64,000 bases of DNA from Tissierella sp. (GTDB lineage Bacteria; Bacillota; Clostridia; Tissierellales; Tissierellaceae). How positions within the stretch are numbered: position 1 is the first letter of the stretch; each line of letters starts with the position of its first letter. Below are positions 1-9,814 of this stretch, piece by piece. The stretch covers positions 145,332 to 209,331 of the forward strand of contig NZ_JAVKTS010000002.1 of the NCBI RefSeq assembly GCF_031460495.1, in the 5' to 3' direction. The position numbers and the translations under genes are program-made. Below the pieces are notes generated by a model. That model worked only from the letters and a program-made list of their open reading frames with translations, was not told the DNA's origin and ran no database searches.

Positions 1-284
1 TTAATAGAATAGTAAATTGTGAAACTGCAAATTTAGGTAAGACCATAGATGCTTCTATGAGGCAGGTAGAAAATATAAAGTATATTGACCAAAGAATTGG
101 ATTGAACAAATTACCTAATAATCTAAGGGAAATTGCTGAGCTTAGGTTAGAATATGATGATGCCAGCTTAAAGGAGCTAGGTATGATGCTAAGTCCACCT
201 GTAGGAAAATCAGGAATAAATCATAGATTTAGAAAAATTGAACAATTAGCAGATGAATTGAGAGGAGATAGAAAGAATGTCTAG
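1..284 (+). CDS. whiA: WhiA, DNA-binding regulator (C-terminal part)
   Basis: The reading frame is open from base 3 and stops at 284, so the 5' part lies outside the window. The visible ~93 residues match the C-terminal helix-turn-helix of Whi[12 protein letters not shown], then SLKELG and the recognition segment [16 protein letters not shown] (here [16 protein letters not shown]). WhiA is a homing-endonuclease-like fold plus HTH protein, widespread in Gram-positives and linked to sporulation or cell division. Its stop overlaps the ATG of the next gene by a few bases, implying translational coupling. The call rests on the HTH segment only, but the motif and the clostridial neighbourhood agree. 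Confidence 0.88.
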   Translation, partial: NRIVNCETANLGKTIDASMRQVENIKYIDQRIGLNKLPNNLREIAELRLEYDDASLKELGMMLSPPVGKSGINHRFRKIEQLADELRGDRKNV

Positions 285-663
285 TGTAATAATCACAAAT
301 AATCCTTATGTAAATGAAAAATACAAGGATACTATGGAAATAATATATAAAGAGGAATTAAATTATTTAGAAATCTTAGAGTTTTTGAGAGATAAAATTC
401 ATGCAGGTCATGAATTACTTACCCATCCTTTGTCAGGAAGTATAAAACCAAATGAAACTCCTTACAAAACAATTATGATATCAAAGGAAAAAGGGGAATT
501 AGATCAATCTGGTATTTTAATAGTTGAGGAAAGCATAGCTACTGCAAAGAAATTCCAAACTAACAAGCCTACTCCAGATTGGCTAGAGCATGTATTAGAT
601 GATTTTAGAGTAATTGATTTATCATTAATAGAAAATGTCATTGATAAACTAGGGCATAAATAA
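277..663 (+). CDS. GrdX-like protein next to whiA
   Basis: This 128-residue protein shares a clear pattern with the GrdX protein at 9815-10198. Both have TNNP near the N terminus, a downstream RD..H.G.EL..HPL.GS block, PY..I.I, a conserved IE.SI-type helix and a C-terminal D..LI segment. GrdX is an uncharacterised small protein normally found inside glycine/sarcosine/betaine reductase operons. Here the paralogue overlaps the end of whiA (ATG at 277, whiA stop at 284) and sits before dnaE, away from any reductase gene. It is followed by a terminator-like hairpin. Homology is seen directly; function is unknown for both copies. Confidence 0.7.
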   Translation: MSSVIITNNPYVNEKYKDTMEIIYKEELNYLEILEFLRDKIHAGHELLTHPLSGSIKPNETPYKTIMISKEKGELDQSGILIVEESIATAKKFQTNKPTPDWLEHVLDDFRVIDLSLIENVIDKLGHK

Positions 664-719
664 CAATTAGCAATTAACAAAGAACTATTAGTAATGGAAA
701 ATTTATAGTACTATAATTA

Positions 720-755
720 AAAAATTTCTCTTATATAGGGAAATTTTTCTTTTTT
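720..755 (+). terminator. Rho-independent terminator after the whiA/GrdX-like genes
   Basis: AAAAATTTC at 720-728 pairs with GGAAATTTTT at 739-748, followed by a T-rich run. It separates the upstream pair from dnaE. Confidence 0.6.
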
Positions 756-797
756 ATGATAGAATATATCTATGAGATACAATAGAGAGGGATTTTT

Positions 798-3700
798 ATG
801 AACTATAAGGATAAATTCGTCCATCTACATGTGCATACTGAATATAGCTTGTTAGATGGCTCGATTAAAATAAAAAATATAATGAAAAGAACCAAGGAGC
901 TAGGTATGGATTCAATCGCCATAACGGATCATGGTTCTATGTTTGGCGTTGTTCAATTTTATAAAGAGGCTAAAAAACATGGAGTAAAGCCTATACTGGG
1001 ATCTGAAGTATATGTTGCCATAGATAAATATACCGATAGAGATCCTAAGGATAAAAACCAATATCATTTAGTACTTTTAGCTGAAAGCAATGAAGGATAC
1101 CAAAATTTGATGAAGATTGTATCTGAAGGCTATGTAAATGGTTTTTATTATAAGCCTAGAGTTGATCATGAGGTCCTAAGAAAATATAGCAAAGGAATCA
1201 TTGCCTTGTCCGCTTGTTTAGGTGGAGAGATTTCTCAGCATATATTGAACAACAATATAGATAAAGCAAAAAGAATTGCCTTGGAATACCAAAATATATT
1301 TGGCAAAGACAACTATTTTCTTGAGTTACAGGATTTTGGTGTAGAAGATCAGAGAATGGTAAATCGACAACTTATTAAAATATCTAAGGAAACGGGTATA
1401 CCTTTAGTAGCTACAAATGATGTCCATTATCTTAAAAAAGAAGATGCAAGGGTTCATGATGTGCTTTTATGTATTCAAACGGCTAAAACAGTAGATGATA
1501 CTGATAGGATGAAATTTCCTACAAATGAATTTTATTTAAAATCACCAGAAGAGATGCAAAATATATTTAGTGATAATCTAATGGCTTTAGAGAATACTGC
1601 ATGGGTAGCTGATAGATGTAATGTAGAGCTAGATTTTAACACCCTGCATTTGCCGGGTTTTGATGTACCCCAAGGTTTTACTAATGAAGAATACTTAAAA
1701 CATCTTACCTTGGAAGGATTAAATAGTAGGTATAAGGATATTACCCAGGAAATTGAGGATAGATTTAATTATGAGTTTAATACAATTATTCAGATGGGTT
1801 ATACAGACTATTTCCTCATAGTATGGGATTTTATAAAATTTGCTAAGGATAATGGTATAATGGTAGGTCCAGGTAGGGGATCTGCTGCTGGTAGTATAGT
1901 ATCCTATGCCCTAGGGATTATTGATATTGATCCTTTGGAGTATGGATTATTATTTGAAAGGTTTTTAAATCCTGAGAGAGTATCTATGCCTGATATAGAT
2001 ATTGATTTTTGCTATGAGAGGCGAGAAGAAGTCATTCAATATGTGGTGAGAAAATATGGAGCTGATAGAGTTGCCCAAATCGCCACTTTTGGTACAATGG
2101 CAGCTCGTGGAGCAATTAGAGATGTAGGTAGGGCAATAAATATGCCTTATGGGCAAGTAGATTCAATAGCAAAACAAATCCCAATGGATTTGGGAATGAA
2201 CATAGAGAAGGCTCTTGAAGTTAATAAGAGTTTACGAGATATTTACGATGATGACCATGATGTTGAAAATTTAATAGATTTAGCAAAGGCTGTGGAAGGA
2301 CTACCTAGACATACTTCTACCCATGCTGCAGGGGTTTTGATTTCCAAAGAGCCTGTTACCAATTATGTACCTTTATTGAGGAATGGTGACTCATTAACTA
2401 CACAGTTTAATATGATTGAGCTAGAGGAATTAGGCCTGCTTAAAATGGACTTTCTAGGCTTAAGGACTTTGACAGTAATAAGAGATGCTGTTAATCTCAT
2501 TGCAGAAAATAAAGAGATAGAAGTTGATTTTGATAATATAGACTATGAGGATCCATTAATTCTTGAAATGTTTGCAAAGGCTGAAACCTTGGGTATATTT
2601 CAATTTGAATCGCCAGGTATGAGAGCATTTTTAAAGGAATTAAAGCCAAATGTATTTGAAAACCTTATAGCAGCCAATTCACTATTTAGACCAGGCCCTA
2701 TGAATCAGATACCTACTTTCGTAGCCTGTAAACATGATCCATCAAAGATTGAATATTTACATCCAAAGCTAGAACATATCCTTGATGTTACCTACGGTTG
2801 TATTGTGTATCAGGAGCAAGTAATGCAAATTGTTAGAGATATTGGTGGATACTCAATGGGAAGAGCAGATTTAGTAAGGCGTGCTATGGGTAAGAAAAAA
2901 ATGGATGTAATGGAAGAGGAGAGAAAGAATTTTATTTATGGGCAGGTTGATGAAAATGGAGAGGTTATTTTAGCTGGAGCCATAAGAAATGGAGTAGATG
3001 AAAAATCTGCGTCCAAGATATATGATTTAATGATTGATTTTGCTAATTATGCTTTTAATAAATCACATTCAGCTGCTTATGCAGTAGTAGCTTATAGAAC
3101 TGCTTGGCTTAAATACTATTATCCAGTAGAATTTATGGCAGCTTTAATATCATCTGTCATGGGAAGTACAAATTCAGTATCCCTATATATACAGGAATGT
3201 AAAAGGTTAGGAATAGAAATATTGCCTCCAGATATTAATGAATCTTATAATAAATTTACTGTATTAGCTGGGAAAATTCGATATGGTCTTTCTGCAGTTA
3301 AGAATGTGGGCGTAAATTTTATTAACGCTGTTGTAAAAGCTAGGGAGCAAGGTAGATTTAAATCTTTTACAGATTTTATAGAAAGAGTAGATAAGATAGA
3401 TTCTTCTTCCATGAATAAAAGAGCTGTAGAATCCTTGATTAAATGTGGTGCCATGGATAGTTTAGGTGGTAATAGAGCTCAGTTTTTAGCCATATTTGAA
3501 AAGACAATAGACAGTGTTCATTCTGATAGAAAGAGAAATATAGAGGGACAGTTCTCCATATTTGATACTGTGGATGATAGTGTATCAAAGGATAACTTAC
3601 CAGATTTAAAAGAATTTCCAAAAAATATTTTGCTTACAATGGAAAAAGAAATGGTTGGTATATATATTTCTGGACATCCATTAGAGCCATATAAATCAGA

Positions 3701-4268
3701 ATTAGAAAAAGTTTCTACTATAACAACTGTTGACCTTTTAAATAGTGGAGAAGATATAGGAGAAAAGCTAGATGGCCCAAATGATGGAGATAGGGTTATA
3801 ATTGGAGGAATAATTGTTGAGAAGAAGAACAAGATAACTAGAAACAACAATATGATGGCTTTTGTTACCTTAGAGGATTTGTATGGGGCTATAGAATGTA
3901 TTGTATTTCCTACGACCTTCGATAGGTATAATAAGTATCTCAAAGAAGATGGACTGGTAGTCGTAGAAGGTAGAATCAGTATGTCTGAGGTTGAAGAGCC
4001 TAAGATTTTAGTGGAAAAGATTAGGGAATTAAATACATTTAAGAGAGGAAAACTTTATCTAAAAATCTCCTCAAGTAGTGTTGCTAATGTATTTAGCAAG
4101 ATTAAGGAGATTCTAAGGAAGTACAAAGGTGATACTCCAGTATATATATATCTAGAAAAGGAAAAGAAAACTATTGTATCTGATAGAGAATTGTGGATTG
4201 ATGTCAGTGAAAAGGCTATAATGGAATTAAAGGACTTACTAGGGGAAGAATCAGTAAAATTATCTTAG
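798..4268 (+). CDS. dnaE: DNA polymerase III subunit alpha (DnaE)
   Basis: A 1156-residue replicative-type DNA polymerase of the C family, close to the usual length of DnaE. The N-terminal PHP domain opens with HVHTEYSLLDG (about residues 11-21). The palm carries the catalytic PDIDIDF motif at about 397-403. Further recognisable blocks are GPGRGSAAGS, YGADRVAQIATFGT and the RPGPM..IP segment. A helix-hairpin-helix region and a C-terminal OB-fold (roughly residues 985-1070) complete the family layout. It lacks the PolC-style inserted exonuclease, so it is the DnaE rather than the PolC enzyme. An SD (AGAGAGGG) precedes the ATG. pfkA and pyk follow, an order common in Clostridia. Confidence 0.97.
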   Translation: MNYKDKFVHLHVHTEYSLLDGSIKIKNIMKRTKELGMDSIAITDHGSMFGVVQFYKEAKKHGVKPILGSEVYVAIDKYTDRDPKDKNQYHLVLLAESNEGYQNLMKIVSEGYVNGFYYKPRVDHEVLRKYSKGIIALSACLGGEISQHILNNNIDKAKRIALEYQNIFGKDNYFLELQDFGVEDQRMVNRQLIKISKETGIPLVATNDVHYLKKEDARVHDVLLCIQTAKTVDDTDRMKFPTNEFYLKSPEEMQNIFSDNLMALENTAWVADRCNVELDFNTLHLPGFDVPQGFTNEEYLKHLTLEGLNSRYKDITQEIEDRFNYEFNTIIQMGYTDYFLIVWDFIKFAKDNGIMVGPGRGSAAGSIVSYALGIIDIDPLEYGLLFERFLNPERVSMPDIDIDFCYERREEVIQYVVRKYGADRVAQIATFGTMAARGAIRDVGRAINMPYGQVDSIAKQIPMDLGMNIEKALEVNKSLRDIYDDDHDVENLIDLAKAVEGLPRHTSTHAAGVLISKEPVTNYVPLLRNGDSLTTQFNMIELEELGLLKMDFLGLRTLTVIRDAVNLIAENKEIEVDFDNIDYEDPLILEMFAKAETLGIFQFESPGMRAFLKELKPNVFENLIAANSLFRPGPMNQIPTFVACKHDPSKIEYLHPKLEHILDVTYGCIVYQEQVMQIVRDIGGYSMGRADLVRRAMGKKKMDVMEEERKNFIYGQVDENGEVILAGAIRNGVDEKSASKIYDLMIDFANYAFNKSHSAAYAVVAYRTAWLKYYYPVEFMAALISSVMGSTNSVSLYIQECKRLGIEILPPDINESYNKFTVLAGKIRYGLSAVKNVGVNFINAVVKAREQGRFKSFTDFIERVDKIDSSSMNKRAVESLIKCGAMDSLGGNRAQFLAIFEKTIDSVHSDRKRNIEGQFSIFDTVDDSVSKDNLPDLKEFPKNILLTMEKEMVGIYISGHPLEPYKSELEKVSTITTVDLLNSGEDIGEKLDGPNDGDRVIIGGIIVEKKNKITRNNNMMAFVTLEDLYGAIECIVFPTTFDRYNKYLKEDGLVVVEGRISMSEVEEPKILVEKIRELNTFKRGKLYLKISSSSVANVFSKIKEILRKYKGDTPVYIYLEKEKKTIVSDRELWIDVSEKAIMELKDLLGEESVKLS

Positions 4269-4330
4269 ATTATCTAAATTAGTGATTATATTTTAACTAT
4301 TACTTGATATTAAAAGAGGAGTGCTATAAC

Positions 4331-4525
4331 ATGTGGACAACAATTTACATGGCCATAGGATTAGAAAATGCAGAAATAATTGAGAGAAAGCTCAAGGAAG
4401 AAGGATTTTTAGTTAAGATAAGATATTTTTCTTTAGAAGGGGAAGAGGAGCTTTATGAGATATTAGCTCCTGAATTTGAAGCAGAAGAAGTTCAAGAAGC
4501 AATGATTGAACTAGGTATCATGTAG
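4331..4525 (+). CDS. Small DUF2007-like protein
   Basis: A 64-residue protein whose pattern (MWTTIYMAIG, N.EIIE.KL..EGFLVKIR, YEILAPEFEAEEVQEAM) resembles small DUF2007-type proteins, which have a ferredoxin-like alpha-beta fold. The start at 4331 is preferred over an in-frame ATG at 4304 because AAGAGGAG lies about 10 bases upstream of 4331. It sits between dnaE and pfkA in the same orientation. The function is unknown; the family name is from pattern memory. Confidence 0.6.
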   Translation: MWTTIYMAIGLENAEIIERKLKEEGFLVKIRYFSLEGEEELYEILAPEFEAEEVQEAMIELGIM

Positions 4526-4546
4526 TAGAATATGAGGGGGAATTAG

Positions 4547-5506
4547 ATGAAGACCATAGGAGTGTTGACTAGTGGGGGAGATGCCCCAGGCATGAATGCA
4601 GCCATTAGAGCGGTTGTAAGATCTGGAATATATAATGATTTTAGAGTTATGGGAATAAGACAAGGCTATAGTGGTTTAATTGAGGGAGATATAGATGATA
4701 TGAATCTTTCCTCTGTTGCTGATATAATTCATAGAGGAGGAACTACACTTAGATCAGCTAGGTCTGATGAGTTTAAGACAGAAAAAGGATTTAAAAAGGC
4801 TTTAAATGTACTAAATGTATTTGGAATAGATGGACTTGTAGTACTAGGTGGAGATGGTACTTTAAAGGGAGCTAGAGAATTGTCAAATGCAGGAATACCT
4901 ACTATTGGAATACCCTGCACAATTGACAATGATTGTGGGTATTCTGATTATACTATAGGATTTTATACTGCTGTTGAAACTGTAGTAGATGCTATATCCA
5001 AGATAAGAGATACATCTACATCCCATGGTAGAGCAAATGTAATTGAAGTCATGGGAAGAAATTGTGGAGATATAGCTCTTTATGCTGGATTAGCAGGCGG
5101 CGCTGAAAGTATAATTATTCCTGAAGTAGAATTTGATATAGATGAAGTATGTAAAAGAGCAATACAAGGTAAAAATAGAGGAAAATTGCATCATATTATA
5201 GTTTTAGCAGAAGGTGTCGGAAATGCCTATGATGTATCAAAATCCATAAGTGATAAAACAGGTATTGATACTAGGGTAACTATATTAGGATATATCCAAA
5301 GAGGAGGTACACCTACTTCCTTTGATAGGATATTAGCTAGTAGAATGGGCAATAAGGCTATAGATTTACTTAAAGCAGGGAAATCTGGAAGGGCTTTAGG
5401 TGTTAAATGCAATCAGATAATTGATTTAGATATTAATGAGGCATTAGAAGTAAAGAAATCATTTGATATTGAGATGTATAATACTGCAAAGATATTATCA
5501 ATTTAA
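4547..5506 (+). CDS. pfkA: 6-phosphofructokinase
   Basis: ATP-dependent phosphofructokinase, the committed step of glycolysis, 319 residues as usual for the bacterial enzyme. Visible motifs are the nucleotide site [17 protein letters not shown] at residues 5-21, GGDGT at about 102-106, and the catalytic TIDND (about 125-129). The sugar-phosphate loop includes EVMGR (about 163-167), and the C-terminal half has [24 protein letters not shown] precedes the ATG. pyk follows after 14 bases, so the two glycolytic genes are probably co-transcribed. Confidence 0.97.
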   Translation: MKTIGVLTSGGDAPGMNAAIRAVVRSGIYNDFRVMGIRQGYSGLIEGDIDDMNLSSVADIIHRGGTTLRSARSDEFKTEKGFKKALNVLNVFGIDGLVVLGGDGTLKGARELSNAGIPTIGIPCTIDNDCGYSDYTIGFYTAVETVVDAISKIRDTSTSHGRANVIEVMGRNCGDIALYAGLAGGAESIIIPEVEFDIDEVCKRAIQGKNRGKLHHIIVLAEGVGNAYDVSKSISDKTGIDTRVTILGYIQRGGTPTSFDRILASRMGNKAIDLLKAGKSGRALGVKCNQIIDLDINEALEVKKSFDIEMYNTAKILSI

Positions 5507-5520
5507 TGGAGGGGTAACAG

Positions 5521-7278
5521 ATGAAAAAGACTAAGATAGTATGTACAATAGGTCCTGCTTCAGAATCAGAGAAAGTTTTAAAAGAACTTTTCTTAAATGG
5601 GTTAAATGTTTGTAGACTCAATTTTTCCCATGGTTCCCATGAGGAACATAAGCAAAGAATTGATAATATTAAAAGAGTTAGGGAAGAACTTAAGATGCCT
5701 ATAGGAATTATGCTAGATACAAAAGGTCCTGAAATTAGGCTAGGTGATTTTAAGGATGGCACTATAGAAATTGAAGAAGGAGATATATTTACATTAACGA
5801 CTAGAGATATACTAGGGGATAAGAGTATTGTATCGGTTTCTTACAAAGGCTTGCCTAATGATATTGAAAAGGATAGTAGAATCTTAATTGACGATGGCTT
5901 AGTGGAATTTAAGGTTATGGAGATTATAAATGATACAGATATTAAATGTATAGCATTGAATAATGGTACATTAAAAAATCATAAAGGTGTAAATGTGCCT
6001 GGGGTAAAAATCAATCTACCAGCCGTAACTCAAAAAGATGTAGATGATATTTTATTTGGTATTGAGAATGGTATAGATTTCATAGCTGCTTCCTTTGTGA
6101 GAAAGGCAGCTGATGTCCTAGAGATTAGAAAGCTATTAGAAGAAAATAATGTAAATACAATAGAGATAATATCCAAGATAGAAAATCAAGAGGGTGTTGA
6201 TAATATTGATGAGATATTAGCAGCTTCAGATGGGATAATGGTGGCGAGGGGAGATTTAGGAGTAGAGATCCAGACTGAAGAAATCCCTATAGTACAAAAA
6301 GAGTTAATTAGAAAATCTAATATAGCAGGTAAACCTGTAATAACAGCAACTCAGATGCTTGATTCCATGATGAGAAATCCAAGACCAACAAGGGCTGAAG
6401 TAACGGATGTTGCTAATGCTATTCTCGATGGAAGTAGTGCTATTATGTTATCCGGAGAAACAGCCGCAGGAAAATATCCTATTGAGTCAGTAAAGACTAT
6501 GTACAATATAGCCAAAAGGACAGAAGATTCACTGGATTATGGTGAGATACTTAATTCCAAAGTTGCTGTTAGTGAGATATCAACAACTAATGCCATAAGT
6601 AAAGCTACTTGTACAACGGCAATGGACCTAGGAGCATCTGCAATAATAACTGCTACCTCATCTGGATATACATCAAAAGCAATATCTAAATTTAGACCAA
6701 AAGCACCTATAATAGCAGCAACTACTACTGAATCAGTAATGAGAAGATTGTCCTTAGTGTGGGGAGTCTATCCCGTACTGTCACCTTATAGCAATTCAAC
6801 GGATGATGTAATTGAATTATCTATTCAATCAACTGTTGATGAAGGATATGTAAAGGAAGGAGATTTGGTTGTAATTACAGCGGGTATTCCTGTTGGAACA
6901 GCCGGTTCAACTAATCTTATAAAGGTTCATACTATAGGAAAAGTACTATTGAAGGGAACAGGTATAGGCAAGCACTCAACCCTTGGAAGAATCTGCATTG
7001 CATATAATGCAGAGGAACTAAAAGAGAAATTTAAAGATGGAGATATAATAGTTAGTAAGGATACAGATAGGGATATGGTAAGTTATATGGAGAGAGCCTC
7101 AGCAATAATAACAGAACATGGTGGACTTACTTCCCATGCAGCCATAGTAGGATTAAATCTTCACAAGCCAACAATAGTAGGAGCAGATGGTGCCACATCT
7201 ATATTGAGAGATGGAGATATAGTTACAGTAGATAGTACTACTGGACTTATATACAAAGGAGAAGCCAGAGTATTATAG
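5521..7278 (+). CDS. pyk: Pyruvate kinase with C-terminal PEP-utiliser domain
   Basis: Converts PEP and ADP to pyruvate and ATP. The TIM barrel opens with KKTKIVCTIGPAS, followed by CRLNFSHG, LDTKGPEIR and the signature ISKIENQEG (about residues 219-227). MVARGDLG and ATQMLDSM complete the active site. At 585 residues it is about 110 longer than the minimal enzyme. The extra part (about residues 480-585) contains GGLTSHAAIVG, the histidine-loop motif of PEP-utilising mobile domains found in many Firmicutes pyruvate kinases. It directly follows pfkA. Confidence 0.97.
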   Translation: MKKTKIVCTIGPASESEKVLKELFLNGLNVCRLNFSHGSHEEHKQRIDNIKRVREELKMPIGIMLDTKGPEIRLGDFKDGTIEIEEGDIFTLTTRDILGDKSIVSVSYKGLPNDIEKDSRILIDDGLVEFKVMEIINDTDIKCIALNNGTLKNHKGVNVPGVKINLPAVTQKDVDDILFGIENGIDFIAASFVRKAADVLEIRKLLEENNVNTIEIISKIENQEGVDNIDEILAASDGIMVARGDLGVEIQTEEIPIVQKELIRKSNIAGKPVITATQMLDSMMRNPRPTRAEVTDVANAILDGSSAIMLSGETAAGKYPIESVKTMYNIAKRTEDSLDYGEILNSKVAVSEISTTNAISKATCTTAMDLGASAIITATSSGYTSKAISKFRPKAPIIAATTTESVMRRLSLVWGVYPVLSPYSNSTDDVIELSIQSTVDEGYVKEGDLVVITAGIPVGTAGSTNLIKVHTIGKVLLKGTGIGKHSTLGRICIAYNAEELKEKFKDGDIIVSKDTDRDMVSYMERASAIITEHGGLTSHAAIVGLNLHKPTIVGADGATSILRDGDIVTVDSTTGLIYKGEARVL

Positions 7279-7294
7279 AAAGAGTTAGGAGGAA

Positions 7295-8311
7295 ATGTTC
7301 TTGGAAAAAAGATTGTTAGGGAAAACTAATTTAGAAGTATCGGTAATTGGATTTGGTGGTATTCCAATTCAAAGAGTAGATAGTCATATGTCAACAAGTT
7401 TGCTAGAGGAAGCAAGCAAATTAGGGATTAACTTCATCGATACTGCTCGTGGATATAATGAATCTGAAAATCTAATAGGTGAGGCTCTAGAGAAAATAGG
7501 TAGAGAAAAGTTTTTTCTAGCTACAAAGACCATGAAAAGAGATTATCAAGGAATGCTTGATGATATAAATATTAGCTTAAAAAACCTAAGAACTGATTAT
7601 ATAGATTTATATCAGCTCCACAATGTAAAAAGTATAGAAGAGTTAGAACTAGTATTAAGTGAGAATGGTGCCCTAAAGGCATTAAAAGAAGCTAAGGAAA
7701 AGGGTATAGTTAGAAATATAGGAATAACAGGACATAATCCAGATATCCTAGATAAGGCTATAGATACAGATGAGTTTGCTACTATACAATGTCCTTATAA
7801 TCCTGTTGAGCAACAGGCAGATGAATTATTCAAAAAGGCAAAAGCTAAAGATATTGGAGTAATTGTTATGAAGCCCTTAGCAGGTGGTGCTATTACAAAA
7901 GGCGAGTTATCCTTAAGATTTATTATTGACAATCCCAATGTAACTGTAGCTATTCCAGGGATGGATTCTATAGAACAAATAAATGAAAATGCCATGGTAG
8001 GTATTGATGTAAGGAAATTAACTGATGAAGAAGAAAAGATTTTGTTTGAAGAAGCTAATTCCCTAGGGTCTGAATTTTGTAGGCGCTGTGGATATTGCAT
8101 GCCATGTCCACAAAATATAGATATACCAACACAATTTTTAATGGAAGGGTATTATACTAGATATAATCTAAAGGAATGGGCTCAAGGAAGGTATGACGCT
8201 ATGGAAAAAAGAGCAGTACATTGCATAGAATGTGGACAATGTGAGCCAAGATGTCCATATAATCTTCCAATAAGAAAGATGATGAAGAAAGTAGTGGCAA
8301 CATTAGGATAG
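7295..8311 (+). CDS. Aldo/keto reductase with C-terminal 4Fe-4S domain
   Basis: A 338-residue AKR-fold oxidoreductase. The barrel shows VIGFGGIPIQR, then the catalytic region INFIDTARGYNESE with the AKR aspartate and tyrosine, and LYQLHNV. The C terminus carries two cysteine clusters, CRRCGYCMPCPQ and CIECGQCEPRCPY, typical of the ferredoxin-containing AKR subfamily of anaerobes. The substrate cannot be assigned. It follows pyk by 16 bases with an AGGAGG ribosome site and ends just before a strong terminator. Confidence 0.9.
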   Translation: MFLEKRLLGKTNLEVSVIGFGGIPIQRVDSHMSTSLLEEASKLGINFIDTARGYNESENLIGEALEKIGREKFFLATKTMKRDYQGMLDDINISLKNLRTDYIDLYQLHNVKSIEELELVLSENGALKALKEAKEKGIVRNIGITGHNPDILDKAIDTDEFATIQCPYNPVEQQADELFKKAKAKDIGVIVMKPLAGGAITKGELSLRFIIDNPNVTVAIPGMDSIEQINENAMVGIDVRKLTDEEEKILFEEANSLGSEFCRRCGYCMPCPQNIDIPTQFLMEGYYTRYNLKEWAQGRYDAMEKRAVHCIECGQCEPRCPYNLPIRKMMKKVVATLG

Positions 8312-8335
8312 GCACAGTTTAACTGTGCTTTTTTT
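8312..8335 (+). terminator. Rho-independent terminator
   Basis: GCACAGTT/AACTGTGC stem at 8312-8328 with a seven-T tail, ending the dnaE-pfkA-pyk-AKR run. Confidence 0.9.
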
Positions 8336-8452
8336 ATAACGAATAAGAAAGCTCTATTTTAAAGGATCATATTATAAAGAATTTTTAATTGCTTATTTTG
8401 TATTTAACCAATATAATTATATGAGAAATATTTATAGACGAGGGGTATGTAA

Positions 8453-9094
8453 ATGAGTGACAGTAAATTAGATACAGATAGTATATATGAACTATTGAAA
8501 AAAAGAATTATACATCTTGAGTATGAACCGGGTTTAGTCTTAAATGAGGTAGATGTTGCAGAGGAGTTCAATACTAGTAGAACACCTATTAGAAGAGTTT
8601 TTCAACTATTACATGGTGATAAACTTTTAAATATCGTTCCAAGATTTGGTGCTCAGGTTGCACCTATAGATTTTAAACAAATGAAATCTATATTCGAGGT
8701 AACTAGAGAGCTAGATCCATTTGCTACAAGACTTGCAGTAGAGAGAATAAGTGACGAAAAGATTAAAGAACTTGAGGAGATTATGTCTAGGTTAGAAAAC
8801 TATGATATTACTAAAGATTACCAGAATGCAATTAACGATGATGAACTTTTTCATGATATTATATTTTCTAGTTGCGATAACCCCTGGTTACAAGAAATTT
8901 TAACATCCCTGCATTATCATACTGAAAGATTGTGGCATTATTGTGAGAGTTATTTTGATAGTATGGATCTTTTTACTCATTCATTGGGAAAGGTATTAGA
9001 AGCAGTAAAAGAAAAGGATGTAGAAAAAGCTGAAAAATATACTAGAGAACATATAGATGAATTTGTTCTCAAAATAAAAAAGGAAATGTTATAG
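8453..9094 (+). CDS. GntR-family (FadR/VanR-type) transcriptional regulator
   Basis: A 213-residue regulator with an N-terminal winged helix (residues 5-70; LKKRIIHLEYEPG, ..EVDVAEEF..SRTPIRRVFQLL) and a helical FCD ligand domain (about 75-205). Histidines in DDELFHDIIF and in REHIDEF are placed like the metal-binding residues of FCD domains. It lies immediately upstream of the grd genes in the same orientation, separated from them by a terminator. It is a plausible local regulator of the reductase locus, which is inference from position only. Confidence 0.88.
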   Translation: MSDSKLDTDSIYELLKKRIIHLEYEPGLVLNEVDVAEEFNTSRTPIRRVFQLLHGDKLLNIVPRFGAQVAPIDFKQMKSIFEVTRELDPFATRLAVERISDEKIKELEEIMSRLENYDITKDYQNAINDDELFHDIIFSSCDNPWLQEILTSLHYHTERLWHYCESYFDSMDLFTHSLGKVLEAVKEKDVEKAEKYTREHIDEFVLKIKKEML

Positions 9095-9102
9095 AGATTT
9101 TA

Positions 9103-9160
9103 GAAACCCCTAATTTTAGATGATTTAGTCAATCTAGAATTAGGGGTTTCTATATTTTTT
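9103..9160 (+). terminator. Rho-independent terminator
   Basis: Long perfect stem: GAAACCCCTAATT (9103-9115) pairs with AATTAGGGGTTTC (9138-9150), followed by a T-rich tail. It isolates the GntR gene from grdA. Confidence 0.92.
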
Positions 9161-9191
9161 CATAAATTAAAAATATTTTTGTAAAATACAC

Positions 9192-9220
9192 TTGAAATAC
9201 ACAAGAAAAACATATACAAT
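9192..9220 (+). promoter_or_regulatory. Sigma-A-type promoter of the grd operon
   Basis: TTGAAA (9192-9197), a 17-base spacer and TACAAT (9215-9220), about 64 bases before the grdA ATG and just downstream of the preceding terminator. Confidence 0.65.
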
Positions 9221-9283
9221 GTAGTTGTAGAACAAGTGAAAAACATTTAACAAAGTGAATTGATTATGAAAGGAAGTGGCTAA

Positions 9284-9757
9284 ATGTCAATTTTTAATGA
9301 AAACACAAAAGTTATCATTATTGGAGACAGAGATGGTATACCCGGACCAGCTATGGAAGAATGCGTAAAAACCACTCCTGCAGAAGTAGTATTTTCATCT
9401 ACTGAATGTTTCGTCTGAACGGCTGCAGGTGCAATGGACTTAGAAAATCAAAAAAGGGTTAAAGACTTAACTGAAAAATACGGAGCAGAAAACATGCTTG
9501 TATTAATTGGTGGAGCTGAAGCTGAAGCAGCAGGATTAGCGGCTGAAACAGTAACAGCAGGTGACCCTACATTTGCAGGTCCATTAGCAGGAGTCTCGTT
9601 GGGACTTAAAGTTTACCATGCAGTAGAACCAGATTTCAAAGAATCTGTAGAGGCTGATGTATATGATGAGCAAATTGGTATGATGGAAATGGTTCTTGAA
9701 GTTGATGAAATAGTTGAAGAAGTAAAGGGTATAAGGGAAGAATTTACAAAATTTTAA
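9284..9757 (+). CDS. grdA: GrdA, selenoprotein A of glycine/sarcosine/betaine reductase
   Basis: A 157-residue selenoprotein, the shared carrier protein A that takes the carboxymethyl group from protein B and passes acetyl to protein C. Translation from ATG 9284 (SD AGGAAG) is open except for a TGA at 9416-9418, codon 45, in the context [16 protein letters not shown]. That is the known Sec site of GrdA; the family normally has Sec at residue 44 or so with a cysteine three residues before. Downstream [20 protein letters not shown] is highly typical. Decoding the TGA as selenocysteine needs selA, selB, selC and selD, none of which is in the window. I did not resolve a SECIS fold. Confidence 0.96.
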
Positions 9758-9814
9758 TATCTAATTTATAGACAAGTATATTCCTATAAGAACAATATGA
9801 GAGGAGGGAATCCT

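Noticed and set aside
3518..3943. A 141-residue minus-strand reading frame
   Set aside because: Antisense of the C-terminal part of dnaE, no independent signals.
9434..9757. A stand-alone 107-residue gene
   Set aside because: It is the 3' part of grdA after the Sec UGA; the frame and family match across 9284-9757.
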